Shown: positions 46,270 to 58,091, numbered from the stretch's first letter. The stretch: DNA of 64,000 nucleotides from Osedax fenrisi (GCA_964019155.1 OZ025242.1:87104533-87168532); one strand, 5' to 3'. The notes: generated by a model not told the origin, from the letters alone. Made by a program: numbers and translations.

Positions 46270-46500
46270 CTGAGATGGTATAGGTATATGGTCTCAAGAT
46301 TCAACTCGATGGTGAAGCGATTCTACAAGGAAACGTGGACGGCAAACGAAGAATAGGAAGACCGAGAACTCAGAGGAAAGAACCAGTACTAACATCGTAG
46401 AATGCACCTGTCATGAAAGCAGAGAGGCGATGAGAGCGACGTCGAAACGAAGTTAATGGAGATACGTCGTGAAGAAATCAACCGCGTCTCTATGTGGTCG
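46270..46500 (+). pseudogene. LINE fragment, RTE-like C-terminal motif
   Basis: After a decayed start the plus strand reads AILQGNVDGKRRIGRPRTQ and, in other frames, GDTS followed by VCAVYDIQC. GKRRxGRPRT followed by a Trp/Arg-rich end is the C-terminal signature of RTE-group LINE proteins. At least two frameshifts. The piece is GC-richer than its surroundings, as expected for an imported coding fragment. Confidence 0.6.
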
Positions 46501-46544
46501 TGTGTGCCGTATACGACATTCAATGCTATGGGATAGGTCTAAGG

Positions 46545-46581
<37 letters not shown>

Positions 46582-46594
46582 TGTATAATGTATA

Positions 46595-47578
46595 GGGGAA
46601 AGTACCCAATTACCGACTCCTCTTAATACCAACCCCCTATCGTATCTCAGTAACTATAAGAGATATAAACAAATGATATATAAACTAACTGTTAGTAATT
46701 TAATGATAAATAAGAATACGTATTTTTTTCTTCAAAATATTCAATACAGCAATTATTATTCGATAAAATGTAATATTCTGGTTTTACTTGTTAAATATTT
46801 GAATAATAACTTTTTTTTAATAAATGTAAATATTTTATTAATTAAAATAAAACGTAATTATATGCATAGTATTGTATATAGCTATAGCTAGAGCTATAGC
46901 TTGACTATATGTTCATAACAATTATAAAAATTGATAAAAATAAATTTAATTGGAATACGTATTATACAAAGATATCTTAATTATAGCAAATCATATGATT
47001 TTCATATTACCGACCACCTAATTATCCTAATAATTCGACCTCATGTGATTTATAATATACAATCAAAATAGATATTTTGTTTACTTTTAAATTGTTCATA
47101 ATGTGTGTGTATTATATTAACAGCGTAAATAGAACAATTAACTGTTTTTTAGTATATATATATATATATATATATTCATATAATTATAGTTATATTCATA
47201 TTCAGTTAATTTAAAGTTAATATAAAATATAAGGTTTAAATATACATTAATTTGAATATTAAACTCAAATTAAATAATAAATAAATTGTGTGCGTCATGT
47301 AATTCATTACATCTATTTATATCTGCTATTTTGATTGAATATTATAATAGTACAATTATTTCTACCATGAGTATTTTAGGGGGTCGGTAATAGTAGATGG
47401 GGGTCTCGATTATACACATGTATCCAATACAGACCACTATTTATTATTGTCAATATTATTATATAACAAATTTAAAATAGGCAATTTATGTATTACAAAA
47501 TGTCAAATAAATATATTGAATATTGAATAAGTTATTACAAATAATTATTTAGGAGACGGTAATTGGATACTTTCCCTC
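46595..47578 (+). mobile_element. TA-flanked element, ATTACCGACCCC family, copy E
   Basis: TA on both sides (46593-46594, 47579-47580). Left end GGGGAAAGTACCCAATTACC, right end inverted GAGGGAAAGTATCCAATTACC. GTATCTCAGTAACTATAAG follows the left word cluster; CCGACCACC and CGACCTCATGTG with CAATCA lie near 47010-47070, and GGGGGTCGGTAATAG near 47380. It is about 984 bp and has no supported gene; the 72-codon frame at 46673 is low complexity. More diverged from the word consensus than copy F, so probably older. Confidence 0.75.
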
Positions 47579-47580
47579 TA

Positions 47581-47916
47581 CAGTATTAATTCATAGTTTA
47601 AAATATATAAATATATATAACTAAGTATACATAGTTAGTTCCCCGTTCACGATAAGACATATAGTGTGTTACAGGTTACCTTCACGTATGATGGACAGGA
47701 CATATCAACTATGATTCATAACTATAGATATATATGTTAGATGTTATATGTCCTATTTATATTTATAAATGTATACTTTATGTTAGCAATGTTAACTTAT
47801 AAAGTTGGATCGCTTAATTATCTCAATACTTTATACGGTTCGTTGTACAATGTATAATGTACATCTGTACAATATACATATAAGTATTACAAAGTGATAG
47901 GTTTATATTATATATA
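47581..47916. other. AT-rich spacer between two related elements
   Basis: No gene or repeat recognised; contains ATGTTAGATGTTATATGTCC-like near-repeats only. Confidence 0.55.
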
Positions 47917-48876
47917 GGGGAAAGTCCCCGATTACCGACCCCCTCCTAATACCGACCCCCTGTGGTATCTCAGTAACTATAAGAGCTATCAAAAAATAAT
48001 ATATACACGAACTTTTAGTAATATAATGATAAATATGAATAATTATTTTGTTTTAAAAAATATTTAATCCTACAATTGTTATTTGATAAAATGTAATATT
48101 CTGTTTTTAATTTTTAAATATTTGAATAATAACTTTTTTTAAATCATTGTAAATACTTTATTATTTAAAAGAAAATGTAATACTGAGCAAAATATTGTAG
48201 ACCAATAAAATGTTTATGACTATTATAAAAATAATTTAATTTGAATTTCTATTAACCAATATATCTTAATTATAGCAACCCATATAATTGTCCTATTACC
48301 GACCCCTAAATTACCCTAATACCGACCCCATGTGATTTATAATATCCAATCAAAGTAGATCCGTATTTTACTTTAAAATATGTCGTAAGTTGTTTGTGTA
48401 TCATTAATATAGATTTAGGATTCATGATTCAGGTTGATTATATACATACTGATTAATAAATAAATATTAAATAATAATATACACTATTTTAATATAATTA
48501 CTATAAAGTTTAAATTTAAATTTAATATTACTATTAAAACATAAATTCAATACAAAATAAATTGCGTGAATGTTATAATTAATTATATTTATGTATATCT
48601 ACTATTTTTATTGGATATTATAATACTACAATTATTTATATCACGATTATTTTTGGGGGTCGGTAATAGGAGAAGGGGGTCGGTATTAGGTAAATGTATC
48701 CGATTACCGACCCCCCTGTTTATTCTTGTAAATATAGTTATATCAAAAATTTAAAATAGCCATATTATCCATTGCCATAATATTACCCTAATTACAAAAT
48801 TTCAAATAAATATATTTAATATTGAATAAGTTATTACAAATAATCATTTATGGGTCGGTAATCGGGGACTTTCCCC
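47917..48876 (+). mobile_element. TA-flanked element, ATTACCGACCCC family, copy F
   Basis: Perfect ends GGGGAAAGTCCCCGATTACC and its inverted match, flanked by TA. Eight copies of the word TTACCGACCCC or TAATACCGACCCC sit in four clusters: left end (2), about 48295-48330 (2), inverted/direct at about 48655-48720 (3) and right end (1). GTATCTCAGTAACTATAAG follows the left cluster and ATCCAATCAAAG the second. 960 bp, no coding. It is the best-preserved member and is colinear with copy E 340 bp away in the same orientation. Confidence 0.8.
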
Positions 48877-48878
48877 TA

Positions 48879-49440
48879 GTATAATAGGACCAACTATTAC
48901 ATCATAACTGTATTGCATCATCACGTGATATGAGATTAGCGAGTACGATCTGATTAATGTATTAGTTATTTCTCCTTATAAATATAGTTTACGATTATAT
49001 ATATATATATGATTAATTAATTTATATTTATTAAAGAATGAATTATAAGAATGCAAGTAGGAGATGTATAATAATACACTTGTATATTGGAAAGACAAAA
49101 GATATTATTGGTTAGTTCATACATATATATATTACATATTATTACTACTCAAATATATTATTATTTGTTATAAACAGTGAAATATATATATATAAACATG
49201 TATACAATACACATATATAATACCTGTGCTATACCTAAACAGCTAACAGGGTTACGTAACTTTACGTCATAAGGCGACACTTTACTACAGTTCCATTGTT
49301 ACCATTACGTAATACCACAGTGTCAGATAACTATTCCGTACGTCTAACACAATAGATGTTCTATTGTTCAATATATCACATAATTGTACAATTTAATCTT
49401 ATCTCTCAATCTCGAGTTATATTGACATATAGACGGGTGA

Positions 49441-49483
<43 letters not shown>
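48879..49483. other. AT-rich sequence with a TA tract
   Basis: TCACGTGA at about 48922, TA tract at 49446-49483. No gene seen. Confidence 0.55.
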
Positions 49484-49486
<3 letters not shown>

Positions 49487-50130
49487 AGTAAGCAAATAAG
49501 TCACGTATATTTATTCGGGGTTTTCGTTATATCCGGCCGGTTTAGCTGTTGGAATGATAATCAGTGACATGTCTCGAGTTGTTGTATAGAACGACATGTA
49601 TATCCTGTTCACCAGTTATGAACGGAGTCTGACATCCTCCACCCACTAACGATTGAAAGAGGAGCCGTACCTAATAGGGTTGCTCTCACCTTTAGGCCTC
49701 TAGCCGTGGGGGTGTTAGCGGAGCGTATCTTACCCCAACTTATAGGGCATATTAATATGCCCTATAAATAGGGGTAAGTAATTACTGTGTATTTATAGAA
49801 CCGTAAAGTAAGAGAATAACTATATATGTATATTGGATATTTAATATTTTTTTAAATAATTAGGATATATAATATTTGGGATATCAATAACTATATACAA
49901 TTATAATATATAATAATAATATATATATACATATATAATTGGGTGTTTAACAATGTATGTTATTACAACAACATATCATCACAACAACCAATGAACTCTT
50001 GAGTAGTCTTTAGCCGACTTAACGCGTTTTAGCTGTATAGTGCTGGCTGTATCTCATACGAATGATATTCTATATTACATTCAGATTGATGCATTCAATT
50101 CATTTATATTTTATTGTATATTTATATTTA

Positions 50131-50175
<45 letters not shown>

Positions 50176-50228
50176 TTAATTCATTAATATTGTTTTAGAT
50201 GTATATTTAATATACGAATAATAAGTAG

Positions 50229-50274
<46 letters not shown>

Positions 50275-50640
50275 CGCATAATAAATATATGTATTATATA
50301 AAACAAAGGCATAAACGTAATGCTAAGAATTCTTTTTTCATTTAAAGAATACAAAGTAAAATAAAATATCATTTCGCCTAGAAATCTCTATTTGTATAAA
50401 CATTTAATTTTTGTTTTTTCTTAAACTAATTTCACCACCGAATTTTCACGAATTGGAAAAGATAATATATAAATTTGAAAGTCACCAAACATTAAATAAA
50501 TACAGAATTCTAGTAGAAATTAATCAATTATAATTGATAATTATCTAATATACAAAATAAGCTGTTTTTTGTTTTTTGTTTTTTCTTTGGGAAAAATCAT
50601 ATTACACAATCCACAGTAAACAGTAACATATTTAGTGTGT
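49484..50640 (-). mobile_element. Repeat R, copy 1 (probable 5'-truncated retroelement)
   Basis: The left edge is AGTAAGTAAG; the conserved body starts CGTTATATCCGGCCGG (49523). It passes a 26-bp palindrome TATAGGGCATATT/AATATGCCCTATA (49742), the block AACGCGTTTTAGCTGTATAG, and TA tracts, and ends near CACAATCCACAGTAAACAGT. All four copies share the left edge (minus-strand (CTTA)n tail) and differ in their right edge, the pattern of 5'-truncated LINE-like insertions on the minus strand. No long frame; I do not recognise the parent family. Confidence 0.65.
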
Positions 50641-50765
50641 ATGTGTGTGTATGTGTGTGTGTATGTGTGTGTTATAAAGTGAAGTCTGCTGATATATCAA
50701 TATCAATATCAATATGTATAGTACATTACTCGATATATCTGCACACTTCACTTTATAACTAACAT

Positions 50766-50855
<90 letters not shown>

Positions 50856-50864
50856 TATAGTATA
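50641..50864. repeat. (TG)n / (CA)n(TA)n block with an inverted repeat
   Basis: (GTGTAT)n at 50635-50670, then TTATAAAGTGAAGTCTGC and its inverted match GCACACTTCACTTTATAA at 50743-50758 around a TATCAA repeat. (CA)n and a long TA tract follow (50762-50855). Confidence 0.85.
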
Positions 50865-52737
50865 TAAGTAAGTAAGTAAGTAATTTATTTATTTATACAC
50901 TTGTACATTTTTCAATCTCACAAGTGTAAACGAAAAGAAAATAACAGAAACGATAAATAACTAAAATAAATATATATATATTAATATATATATATATATA
51001 TGTTTATAATTATAATTTAATTAAATAATTTTTTAGATTATTCTTGAATGTTGAATGATTTTTCAGGTTTCGTATATTTCGTGGTAGGTCATTCCACAGC
51101 GTAGGGGCACTCCAGCTTATTGATATTTTCATTAATATTTTACATTTTATCGAAGGATCCTTGTACATTTCATCATATTGCTTACGCGGATTTATCTTCA
51201 CTTCCCTAATAAATATATTTTTGAGGTAGTTTGGGGTACCGAATAATAATGTTTTATGCATTATGCAGAGTAACTTAAATTTAGTCATCTTATCATGGTT
51301 AAACCATTTTGGGCCATTTAAAATATTCTTAACAATAATATGGTCATTACTTTTTAGATTATATATTAATCTAATTGAACATTTTATTACCCTGTCTACT
51401 CTGTCATAAATATTCTTATTTGAATGAATAGTAATGCTATTACAATAACGTAATCTAGATATAACTAGTGATTGCACTAACGTCATTGTAGAAGTTACAG
51501 TTAGGTATTTCCTTATTTTACGAATATTATATAAGTTGTAATTTGCAGATTTACAAATAGATGAGATGAATCGTGAGAATGAAAGTTTAGAATCTAATGT
51601 AACTCCAAGTGATGTAACGTACTCACTAGGTTCTGTAATAGTAAAGTCAAATAGTACAGTAGGGAAAATACATGATTTAGTTGTGATATTAATAAGTTTA
51701 GTTTTGGATGAATTAGGGAATAAATTATTAAAAATGAGCCATCTCCTAACTTGTTCAATACAATCATTTAACTCTATATTACTTTGTTTATTTACTTTAC
51801 AGTATAATTGTATGTCATCTGCATATATTGCATAATGAATATTAGAGAAATTCTTGATAACTAAAGAAAGAGGAACAATATATATATAGAAAATAAAAGG
51901 GGACCCAGAACAGAGCCTTGTGGTACTCCATACCGTAATTTTCCAATAGGTGAATATAATCCTTTTATGTTTATAGAATACGTTCTATTTGATAAATAAG
52001 AAATAATCCAGTCTAAAGATGAGCCAGTAAACCCAATAGATTTAATTCTATCAATAAGAATACTGTGGTCTAAACTATCGAAAGCACACGAAAGATCAAG
52101 AAGTATTAATTGTACGGAATCAGAATTATCTAAATATTTGAGTATATCATCAGAGATCTTGAGTAGTGTAGTTTCAGTACTATGGCCTGGTCTATATGCA
52201 TTTTGGTATTCATCAAAAAGATTATGGAACAGTAGGTACTCTATAATTTGTCTACTAACAATCTTCTCAATTATCTTGCTCAGTAATGGCAATTGTGATA
52301 TAGGTCTATAATTAGAAAGTTTATTGCAATCTAAATTAGTTTTTTTCAATAATGGAGTTATTTCAGCATGTTTAAAAACGTCAGGAAATATGGAGCTGTA
52401 AAGAGAAAAATTAACAATAGAACAATAATATGGAGCCAGAATAGGTGCACGTTTTTTAATTAGGCTAATAGGAATACTATCACTTGGACTAGTTGAAGTT
52501 GAAGAAGTAATTAATTGATAAACTTCCATTGTTGATGTCATATTGAAGCTATTAAAACTATATGTTAAATTTGAATCTGAATAAGGAATAAAGATTGAAG
52601 CTAGTGGATTGAGTTTATTTCCAAATTTATTTTTTTCAGATTTAATACATTCACAAACTGAAGTAATTTTATCATGAAAATATTTAATAAATTCATAACA
52701 TATTATTTCTTTAGGTAAGTTAGGTAAACTTGGTTAA
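50865..52737 (-). mobile_element. 5'-truncated CR1/L2-like LINE with (CTTA)n tail
   Basis: Minus strand; 3' tail of four CTTA units (50865-50880), a short 3' UTR to 51009, then a nearly intact reverse transcriptase and C-terminus. It is truncated at about 52737. The CTTA tail resembles that of the R repeats, although the 3' UTRs do not match beyond TAAGTAAGTAATT. Confidence 0.85.
51010..52735 (-). pseudogene. CR1/L2-like reverse transcriptase, one frameshift
   Basis: The 5' part is open from 52735 to 51861. From the Met at 52541 it shows ITPLLKKTNL (61-70), NYRPISQLPLLSKIIEK (77-93), LILLDLSCAFDSLDH (145-159, first catalytic Asp) and GVPQGSVLGPLLF (205-217). At about 51885, in a TATATATA run, two extra bases shift the frame. 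The other frame then gives HYAIYADDIQLY (YADD at 51814-51825), SLGVTLDSKLSFS and, in the 158-codon open segment 51010-51486, the thumb and the C-terminal WSAPTLWNDLPRNIRNLK. Apart from that frameshift no stop breaks the domain, so the insertion is young. The plus-strand 89-codon frame is a shadow. Confidence 0.88.
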
Positions 52738-52821
52738 AATATAGTATATATAGTATATATATAAGAGTGTTCGAGTGCTCTCTTATTTTCAAGTCATACC
52801 TTAAACGGGGTATACCCCGTT

Positions 52822-52878
<57 letters not shown>

Positions 52879-53046
52879 CTCATGTCCAGTAGGCTGCCTC
52901 CGTGGCATTATAAATATCCATATAACTTACATGGATATTAGTGTATTGATCTACTTAAGTTGTTCGAATAACTTCTCACACGTGTTAGCATTATATCTGT
53001 AATATATATGTATGTATCAAATATATATATTTTATATATTATATAT
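52738..53046. other. AT-rich sequence with a 33-bp near-palindrome and a TA tract
   Basis: ATACCTTAAACGGGGTA / TACCCCGTTAAGGTAT at 52797-52829 folds with a one-base bulge, directly followed by a TA tract (52828-52876). No gene. Confidence 0.7.
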
Positions 53047-53335
53047 ATATTTATAATATATAATTATATATTATAAATATATATTTAATATATAAAGAAT
53101 ATATATATATATATATATATATATAGTAAGTAGTTTTGCCTAAGTAATTATACTAATTACTATTGTGTTTGACGTTTACTGGTGACTATATTTATAATAT
53201 ATAATTATATATTATAAATATATATTTAATATATAAAGAATATATATATATATATATATATATAGTAAGTAGTTTTGCCTAAGTAATTATACTAATTACT
53301 ATTGTGTTTGACGTTTACTGGTGACTCATATTTAT
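53047..53335. repeat. Exact tandem duplication of about 138-141 bp
   Basis: The unit ATATTTATAATATATAATTA ... GTAAGTAGTTTTGCCTAAGT ... GACGTTTACTGGTGACT occurs at 53047-53187 and again at 53188-53325. The copies differ mainly in TA-tract length. The second copy leads into repeat R copy 2, so the duplicated unit includes that repeat's left edge. Confidence 0.85.
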
Positions 53336-53941
53336 CCTGGGTTTTCGTTATATCCGGCCGGTATAGCTGCTGGAATGATAATCAGTGACATGTCTCGAGT
53401 TGTTGTATAGAACAACATGCATGTATATCCTGTTCGCCAGTTATGAACGGAGTATGACATCCTCCACCCACTAACGTTTGAAAGAGGTCTTACCTAATAG
53501 GGTTGCTCTCACCTTTAGGCCTCTACCCGTGGAGGTGTTAGCGGAGCATATTTTACCCCCACTTATAGGGCATATTAATATGCCCTATAAATCGGGGTAA
53601 GTAATTACTGTGTATTTATAGAATCGTAAAGTAAGAGAATAACTATATATGTATATTGGATATTTAATATTTTTTTAAATAATTAGGATATATAATATTT
53701 GGGATATCAATAACTATATATAACTATAATATATAATATATATATATAATTGGGTGTTTAACAATGTATGTTATTACAACACCATACCACCACAACAACC
53801 AATGAACTCTTGAGTAGTCTTTAGCCGACTTAACGCGTTTTAGCTGTATAGTGCTGGCTGTATCTCATACGAATGATATTCTATATTACATTCAGATTGA
53901 TGCATTCAATTCATTTATATTTTATTGTATATTTATATTTA

Positions 53942-53979
<38 letters not shown>

Positions 53980-53993
53980 TGTGTATAAATGTA

Positions 53994-54046
<53 letters not shown>

Positions 54047-54340
54047 TTAATTCATTAATATTGTTTTAGATGTATATTTAATATACGAATAATAAGTAGC
54101 ATTAATATATATATTTATATATATATATATATATATATATACGCATAATAAATATATGTATTATATATAACATAAAGGCATAAACCAAATGTTAAGAATT
54201 CTTTTTTCATTTAAAGAATACAAAGTTAAAATAAAATATCATTTCGCCTAGAAATCTCTATTTGTATATACATTTAATTTTTGTTTTTTCTTAAATTAAT
54301 TTCACTACCGAATTTTCACTAATTGGAAAAGAAAATTAAT
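53264..54340 (-). mobile_element. Repeat R, copy 2
   Basis: Colinear with copy 1 from TTTTCGTTATATCCGG (53341) through the palindrome at 53568-53593, GTTTTAGCTGTATAGTGCTG and the TA tracts, to TTTTCACTAATTGGAAAAG (about 54330). The two copies are very similar, so one duplication is recent. Differences include a 4-bp insertion GCAT at about 53418. The sequence that follows in copy 1 (ATCATATTACACAATCCACAG) is found 3.2 kb away at 57528, suggesting that later insertions pushed it apart. Confidence 0.65.
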
Positions 54341-54394
54341 ACATTTGAAAATCATCAAATAAATATATAATAGGGAAAAACACTGAGAACAAAA

Positions 54395-54680
54395 GCTAGT
54401 CATTTACTTAAAAACGCTAGTCATTTCAAGTGTCTAAGCGGACCATGGTAATTTGAAAATTGACTATATTTTCTAGTCACTATATATTTACTATATATAT
54501 AGTCTTTATTGACTATTATACCTAGTCATTTATAAATAACTATATATTCAACTTATTTAGTCAATTATAATTGACCATTTTATATAGTCTTTATTGACTA
54601 TAATTCCTAGTCATTTATACATGACTATATTATTCTAAATATGTTAATATTTCTATAGTCAATTATAATTTACTATGTTA
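54395..54680. repeat. TAGTCA/TGACTA motif array in a 98-bp tandem repeat
   Basis: The unit TATATAGTCTTTATTGACTA ... CCTAGTCATTTATA ... TTTAGTCAATTATAATTGAC occurs about twice at 54488-54680. It is preceded by two separate CTAGTCATTT copies. TAGTCA or TGACTA occurs about 15 times in 290 bp in both orientations. Confidence 0.7.
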
Positions 54681-55000
54681 CCTAATAAATACACTATTAT
54701 GAATATAGTAAATTTTTATTTAGTATGTTTATTAAAATGTGTTATTAATAATAATAGTTAGATATTAAAATATATTTTAATGTTTAACATTAATTAATTA
54801 CTATATTTTAATTACTATATTACTATAATTTACTATATTTTATATTGTATTATATAATTCATTAATATTTAATTATAAATGTTACTTGGAAATAAGATTT
54901 TTGTATAATATATTATATTTTTGACTTTAAATTTAATATTTATTCACCCTGTAAAATACATTTTATATATATATTAACTAATATATTTGAATATATATAT
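54681..55000. other. AT-only sequence
   Basis: No feature apart from TTACTATATTTTA near-repeats at 54790-54845. Confidence 0.55.
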
Positions 55001-55258
55001 TTGTTATTTTTATTTGGTGGAGTCCTTTCATCCCATCCAGGAACTTAGATGAAGTTTTCACTTATAACCATATATGGCTCTAATGTCCCTTCGAAGCCGC
55101 TCTCATGTTAAGGCATCCATGGTTTTAACGAGAGCCGATCATTTATTTATACACAATTATATAAGATCACTTCTAAATAATATTTTAAGACCCATTTTAT
55201 AAAATTAATTAATGGTCCGGACAAGGGTCGAACCCGTGTCCTACTGCTTGTGTGTCTG
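55001..55258 (-). mobile_element. tRNA-derived SINE, copy 3 (3' part)
   Basis: Starting at the tail side with TTGTTATTTTTATTTGGTGG, it follows copies 1 and 2 through the whole body into box B (GGGTTCGA on the minus strand: AGGGTCGAACCC on plus). It stops at GTGTCTG, where the Harbinger-like element begins. The remaining tRNA head is at 56800-56831. Confidence 0.88.
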
Positions 55259-56799
55259 GGGCCGGTTGCTGCGACATTTGATAATTTTAGCGTACGCAAC
55301 GCGCTAGCAAAATTGGCCTGCGCCATGTCCTTAGCCATATGCAAATCGAGTTGTTCCGACAATTAAAATAAATGTCCTAGCCTAGCTAATTCTAGCGCGT
55401 ATTATCTCGGCGACTGTCCGACTATGCGTATCGTATAGAATAAAAAAGAATTTTTTATGAAACTTTAAATCCAAAATAAATAAAATATGCTTATGTTATA
55501 TTCAAAACAGTGTGAAATAACTTAATACAATAATATATATTAAAATAATTAATTATTAATAATTATATTATTATAATTCAAGTAATAAATATTAACTATT
55601 TAAATATACAACATATGCGCACTCACTATTTTTAGTTAATATAAAGTAGCGCCACCTATAAAATTATTTTAATGTGTCACTCAAATCTAAAAATAGAATA
55701 TAGTTATAATTATAATTGAAATATATAACAATAATACGCGCATATAATGTATATAAATTTCAACTTAAAACATTCTCAATCATATACAAGTGTATAAATA
55801 GAAAACATATATATTATTAACTATAGTTTGAAGACTAAACAAGCTTGATTCTTCCTCTACCTATGCATTTATGCCAAACTCTGAAATTATTAAAATAATA
55901 ACAATTTATAAAATTATATATATATATCTGAATATACACCTATATAATTAGGTCATACAAATTATGATATTTTCAAGTTTTAAAATGTATATTAGTTTGA
56001 TTAATTAATAACATTAAATACATATATAATGTTATTATTATTAATGATATGTTAAGTGAATATTTATATGTACATTATATAATATAGAAACAATATTTAT
56101 ATATGTGGATTCACATTAAATTTATAATATTAAAATGAACAATTTATTTTAACACAGCCTTATTTATTTCGATTAATAGGATCGATTAATCGATTAATAT
56201 ATGTCTTAAATATAAATTTATATTTATACTTTAATATAAGTACAGTATATATAGTATATTAATTAATGTTATGTAAATTATTGAAGTTTATATTGAATAT
56301 AATATTCTGAATATATTCAATATAATATTGTAATTATTTTAAAGATAGATTCTATAGTTTATTGTATATTATATTGGGTTATACTCGATAATATTTGTAA
56401 TTATATTATTATAATAATTATATATTTATATAATTATTATAATTGTATATCCAATACATACTACAATACAATTAAATTGGAATAAAATGGGAAATAAGCA
56501 AAACATTTTATTTAATATTTAGCTAACGCCAGCTATTAGTTGTCCTTAATAAATGGGTAAAATAAACGCTGCTTGTTTAATTTATATGTCGGAACAACTC
56601 GATGACTTTAGCTTAGCATTTTGATAATTTTTACGCGCTAGAACATCGGAACAACCGATCGCTAGCAAGCGCTAAGGCGAATTTGTTCGCCTTAATGACG
56701 CGCGCCTACGCTATTTATTTTTCATCCGAACAACTCAATATCGTAAAATAAGCGTAGGATAAGCGTAGGCCAATTTTATGTTATCGGAGCAACTGGCCC
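55259..56799. mobile_element. Harbinger-like non-autonomous element inside SINE copy 3
   Basis: Ends GGGCCGGTTGCTGCGACA and, inverted, GGGCCAGTTGCTCCGATA. Comparison with uninterrupted SINE copies (GTGTCTGACGCC) shows the flanks CTG (55256-55258) and CAG (56800-56802), a 3-bp target repeat of CWG type with one difference. GGGCCNGTTGC ends and 3-bp duplications are known for PIF/Harbinger elements. Subterminal GAGTTGTTCCGAC (55349) and GTCGGAACAACTCGA (56588), plus several ACGCGCTAG and GCGTAGG words, mirror each other. The 1.1-kb core is AT-rich with no transposase. The 71-codon frame at 55147 is an artefact. Confidence 0.85.
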
Positions 56800-56831
56800 C
56801 AGACGCCTTAGCCACTGAGCCACACAGGCAA
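56800..56831 (-). mobile_element. tRNA-derived SINE, copy 3 (head remainder)
   Basis: On the minus strand TGCCTGTGTGGCTCAGTGGC then TAAGGCGTCT: box A of the SINE head, continuing exactly the part missing at 55258. Confidence 0.85.
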
Positions 56832-57479
56832 TTAGTGGCAATAGTTTATTTCATAATAAATATAATTGATATAACAGCTGTATAAAGACTCATTCAATAA
56901 ATAGTTATATTTACAAGTATAACTATATGTTAGCTAGTTAAATATATAAATATAAAAATACTGAAGCTTAAATTATTAATCAATTTTATTCATAAATATA
57001 TCCAGTATAGCCTCCATATGTCTTTTCATATACCTATGGAAAACACATTATTAATAAATATTGAATTTATGTTGTATTATAAATTAATTAAAAATGATAC
57101 TTTCTATATTAACATCTTCAGATCATTGTGTCTTTCTATTGGCCAATGGTTGTATTTATTTTAGTACCTAGAGGAATCATAGCCTCCAAATGATCATTTG
57201 CAGATATCTGATGGAAAAATAAGAATTAATATTAAATTGAAGTTTCATTTATACATTATTTTAAAAAGAAAATGACTATATTAGTAATAGTGAATATATA
57301 AATATTTTGTAGGGATAGTTCAGGATGTTATTTGGAAGGACAAGTATTATTTTTATTTTTTGGAATATGTTATGTCATATTATAATGATGTTATATTGCA
57401 TTATAGTCTGAGTATATATTTTAATTAATATTCAAACCATTTCAAATACTTTCCCATTATTATTCTAATAATACTAGTG
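56832..57479. other. Gene-free AT-rich sequence
   Basis: A loose near-repeat of ATAGCCTCCA(T/A)ATG occurs at about 57008 and 57180. No gene recognised. Confidence 0.5.
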
Positions 57480-57570
57480 GAACATAATAAAGTTGATAAT
57501 ATACAAATAACAGCGAACAATCATATTACACAATCCACAGTCAACAATAACATATTTAATGTGTGTTATA
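57480..57570 (-). repeat. Displaced right-end fragment of repeat R
   Basis: TTGATAATATACAAATAACAGC, then AATCATATTACACAATCCAC, match copy 1 at 50535-50640. This is likely the separated distal end of copy 2. Confidence 0.55.
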
Positions 57571-57820
57571 TTTGAAATATAACCATCAACTCTACCTATG
57601 TAGACATGTATACCTATGTATACATATTGTTGTGGTCATCACGTGATGTATCGCAGCATATTGTGCGTTGTATAATCCATGGACTATGTTCTTGTAGATA
57701 GGAATATATTGATATTGGTAGGTATATTAGTATATGTTAGATAGGTATACCACCAGACTCTCCGTTCAGTATCTCATCGTACAACTGTATGGTGCTATGC
57801 AGTTAGTAGGGATAGTTGTA
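57571..57820. other. Unique sequence, no feature
   Basis: Contains ATCACGTGATG at about 57647; no gene. The last five bases (TTGTA) are the left target duplication of the next element. Confidence 0.5.
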
Positions 57821-58091
57821 CCAAAGATTTTCCAAAGGAAAGATATTGCACTCCTTATCTATCTCTAGTACCTTTAAAAATGAAATTTAAAATGAATCTG
57901 ACCATTAACACTAGATGGCGAAATAGTATATGAAATATTATAACATGTGGTATTTTAATTAAGAAATTAAGAAATTACTATACATATAGAAAATTATTAT
58001 TATCTGACTAATACCTCTAGATGGCCATATCGAATTATTAGGTTACACAAATATACACAAGTGCAATATCTATCCTTTGGAAAATCTTTGG
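57821..58091. mobile_element. 271-bp MITE with CCAAAGATTTTCCAAAGG ends and 5-bp target duplication
   Basis: Left end CCAAAGATTTTCCAAAGGAA, right end inverted CCAAAGATTTTCCAAAGGAT; both continue AGATATTGCACT-like, giving arms of about 32 bp. TTGTA flanks both sides (57816-57820, 58092-58096). An inner pair, CACTAGATGGCGA and CTCTAGATGGCCA, is also present. No coding. The 38-bp unit at 58836 has the same ends and also a 5-bp duplication, which makes them one family. I cannot name the superfamily. Confidence 0.8.
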
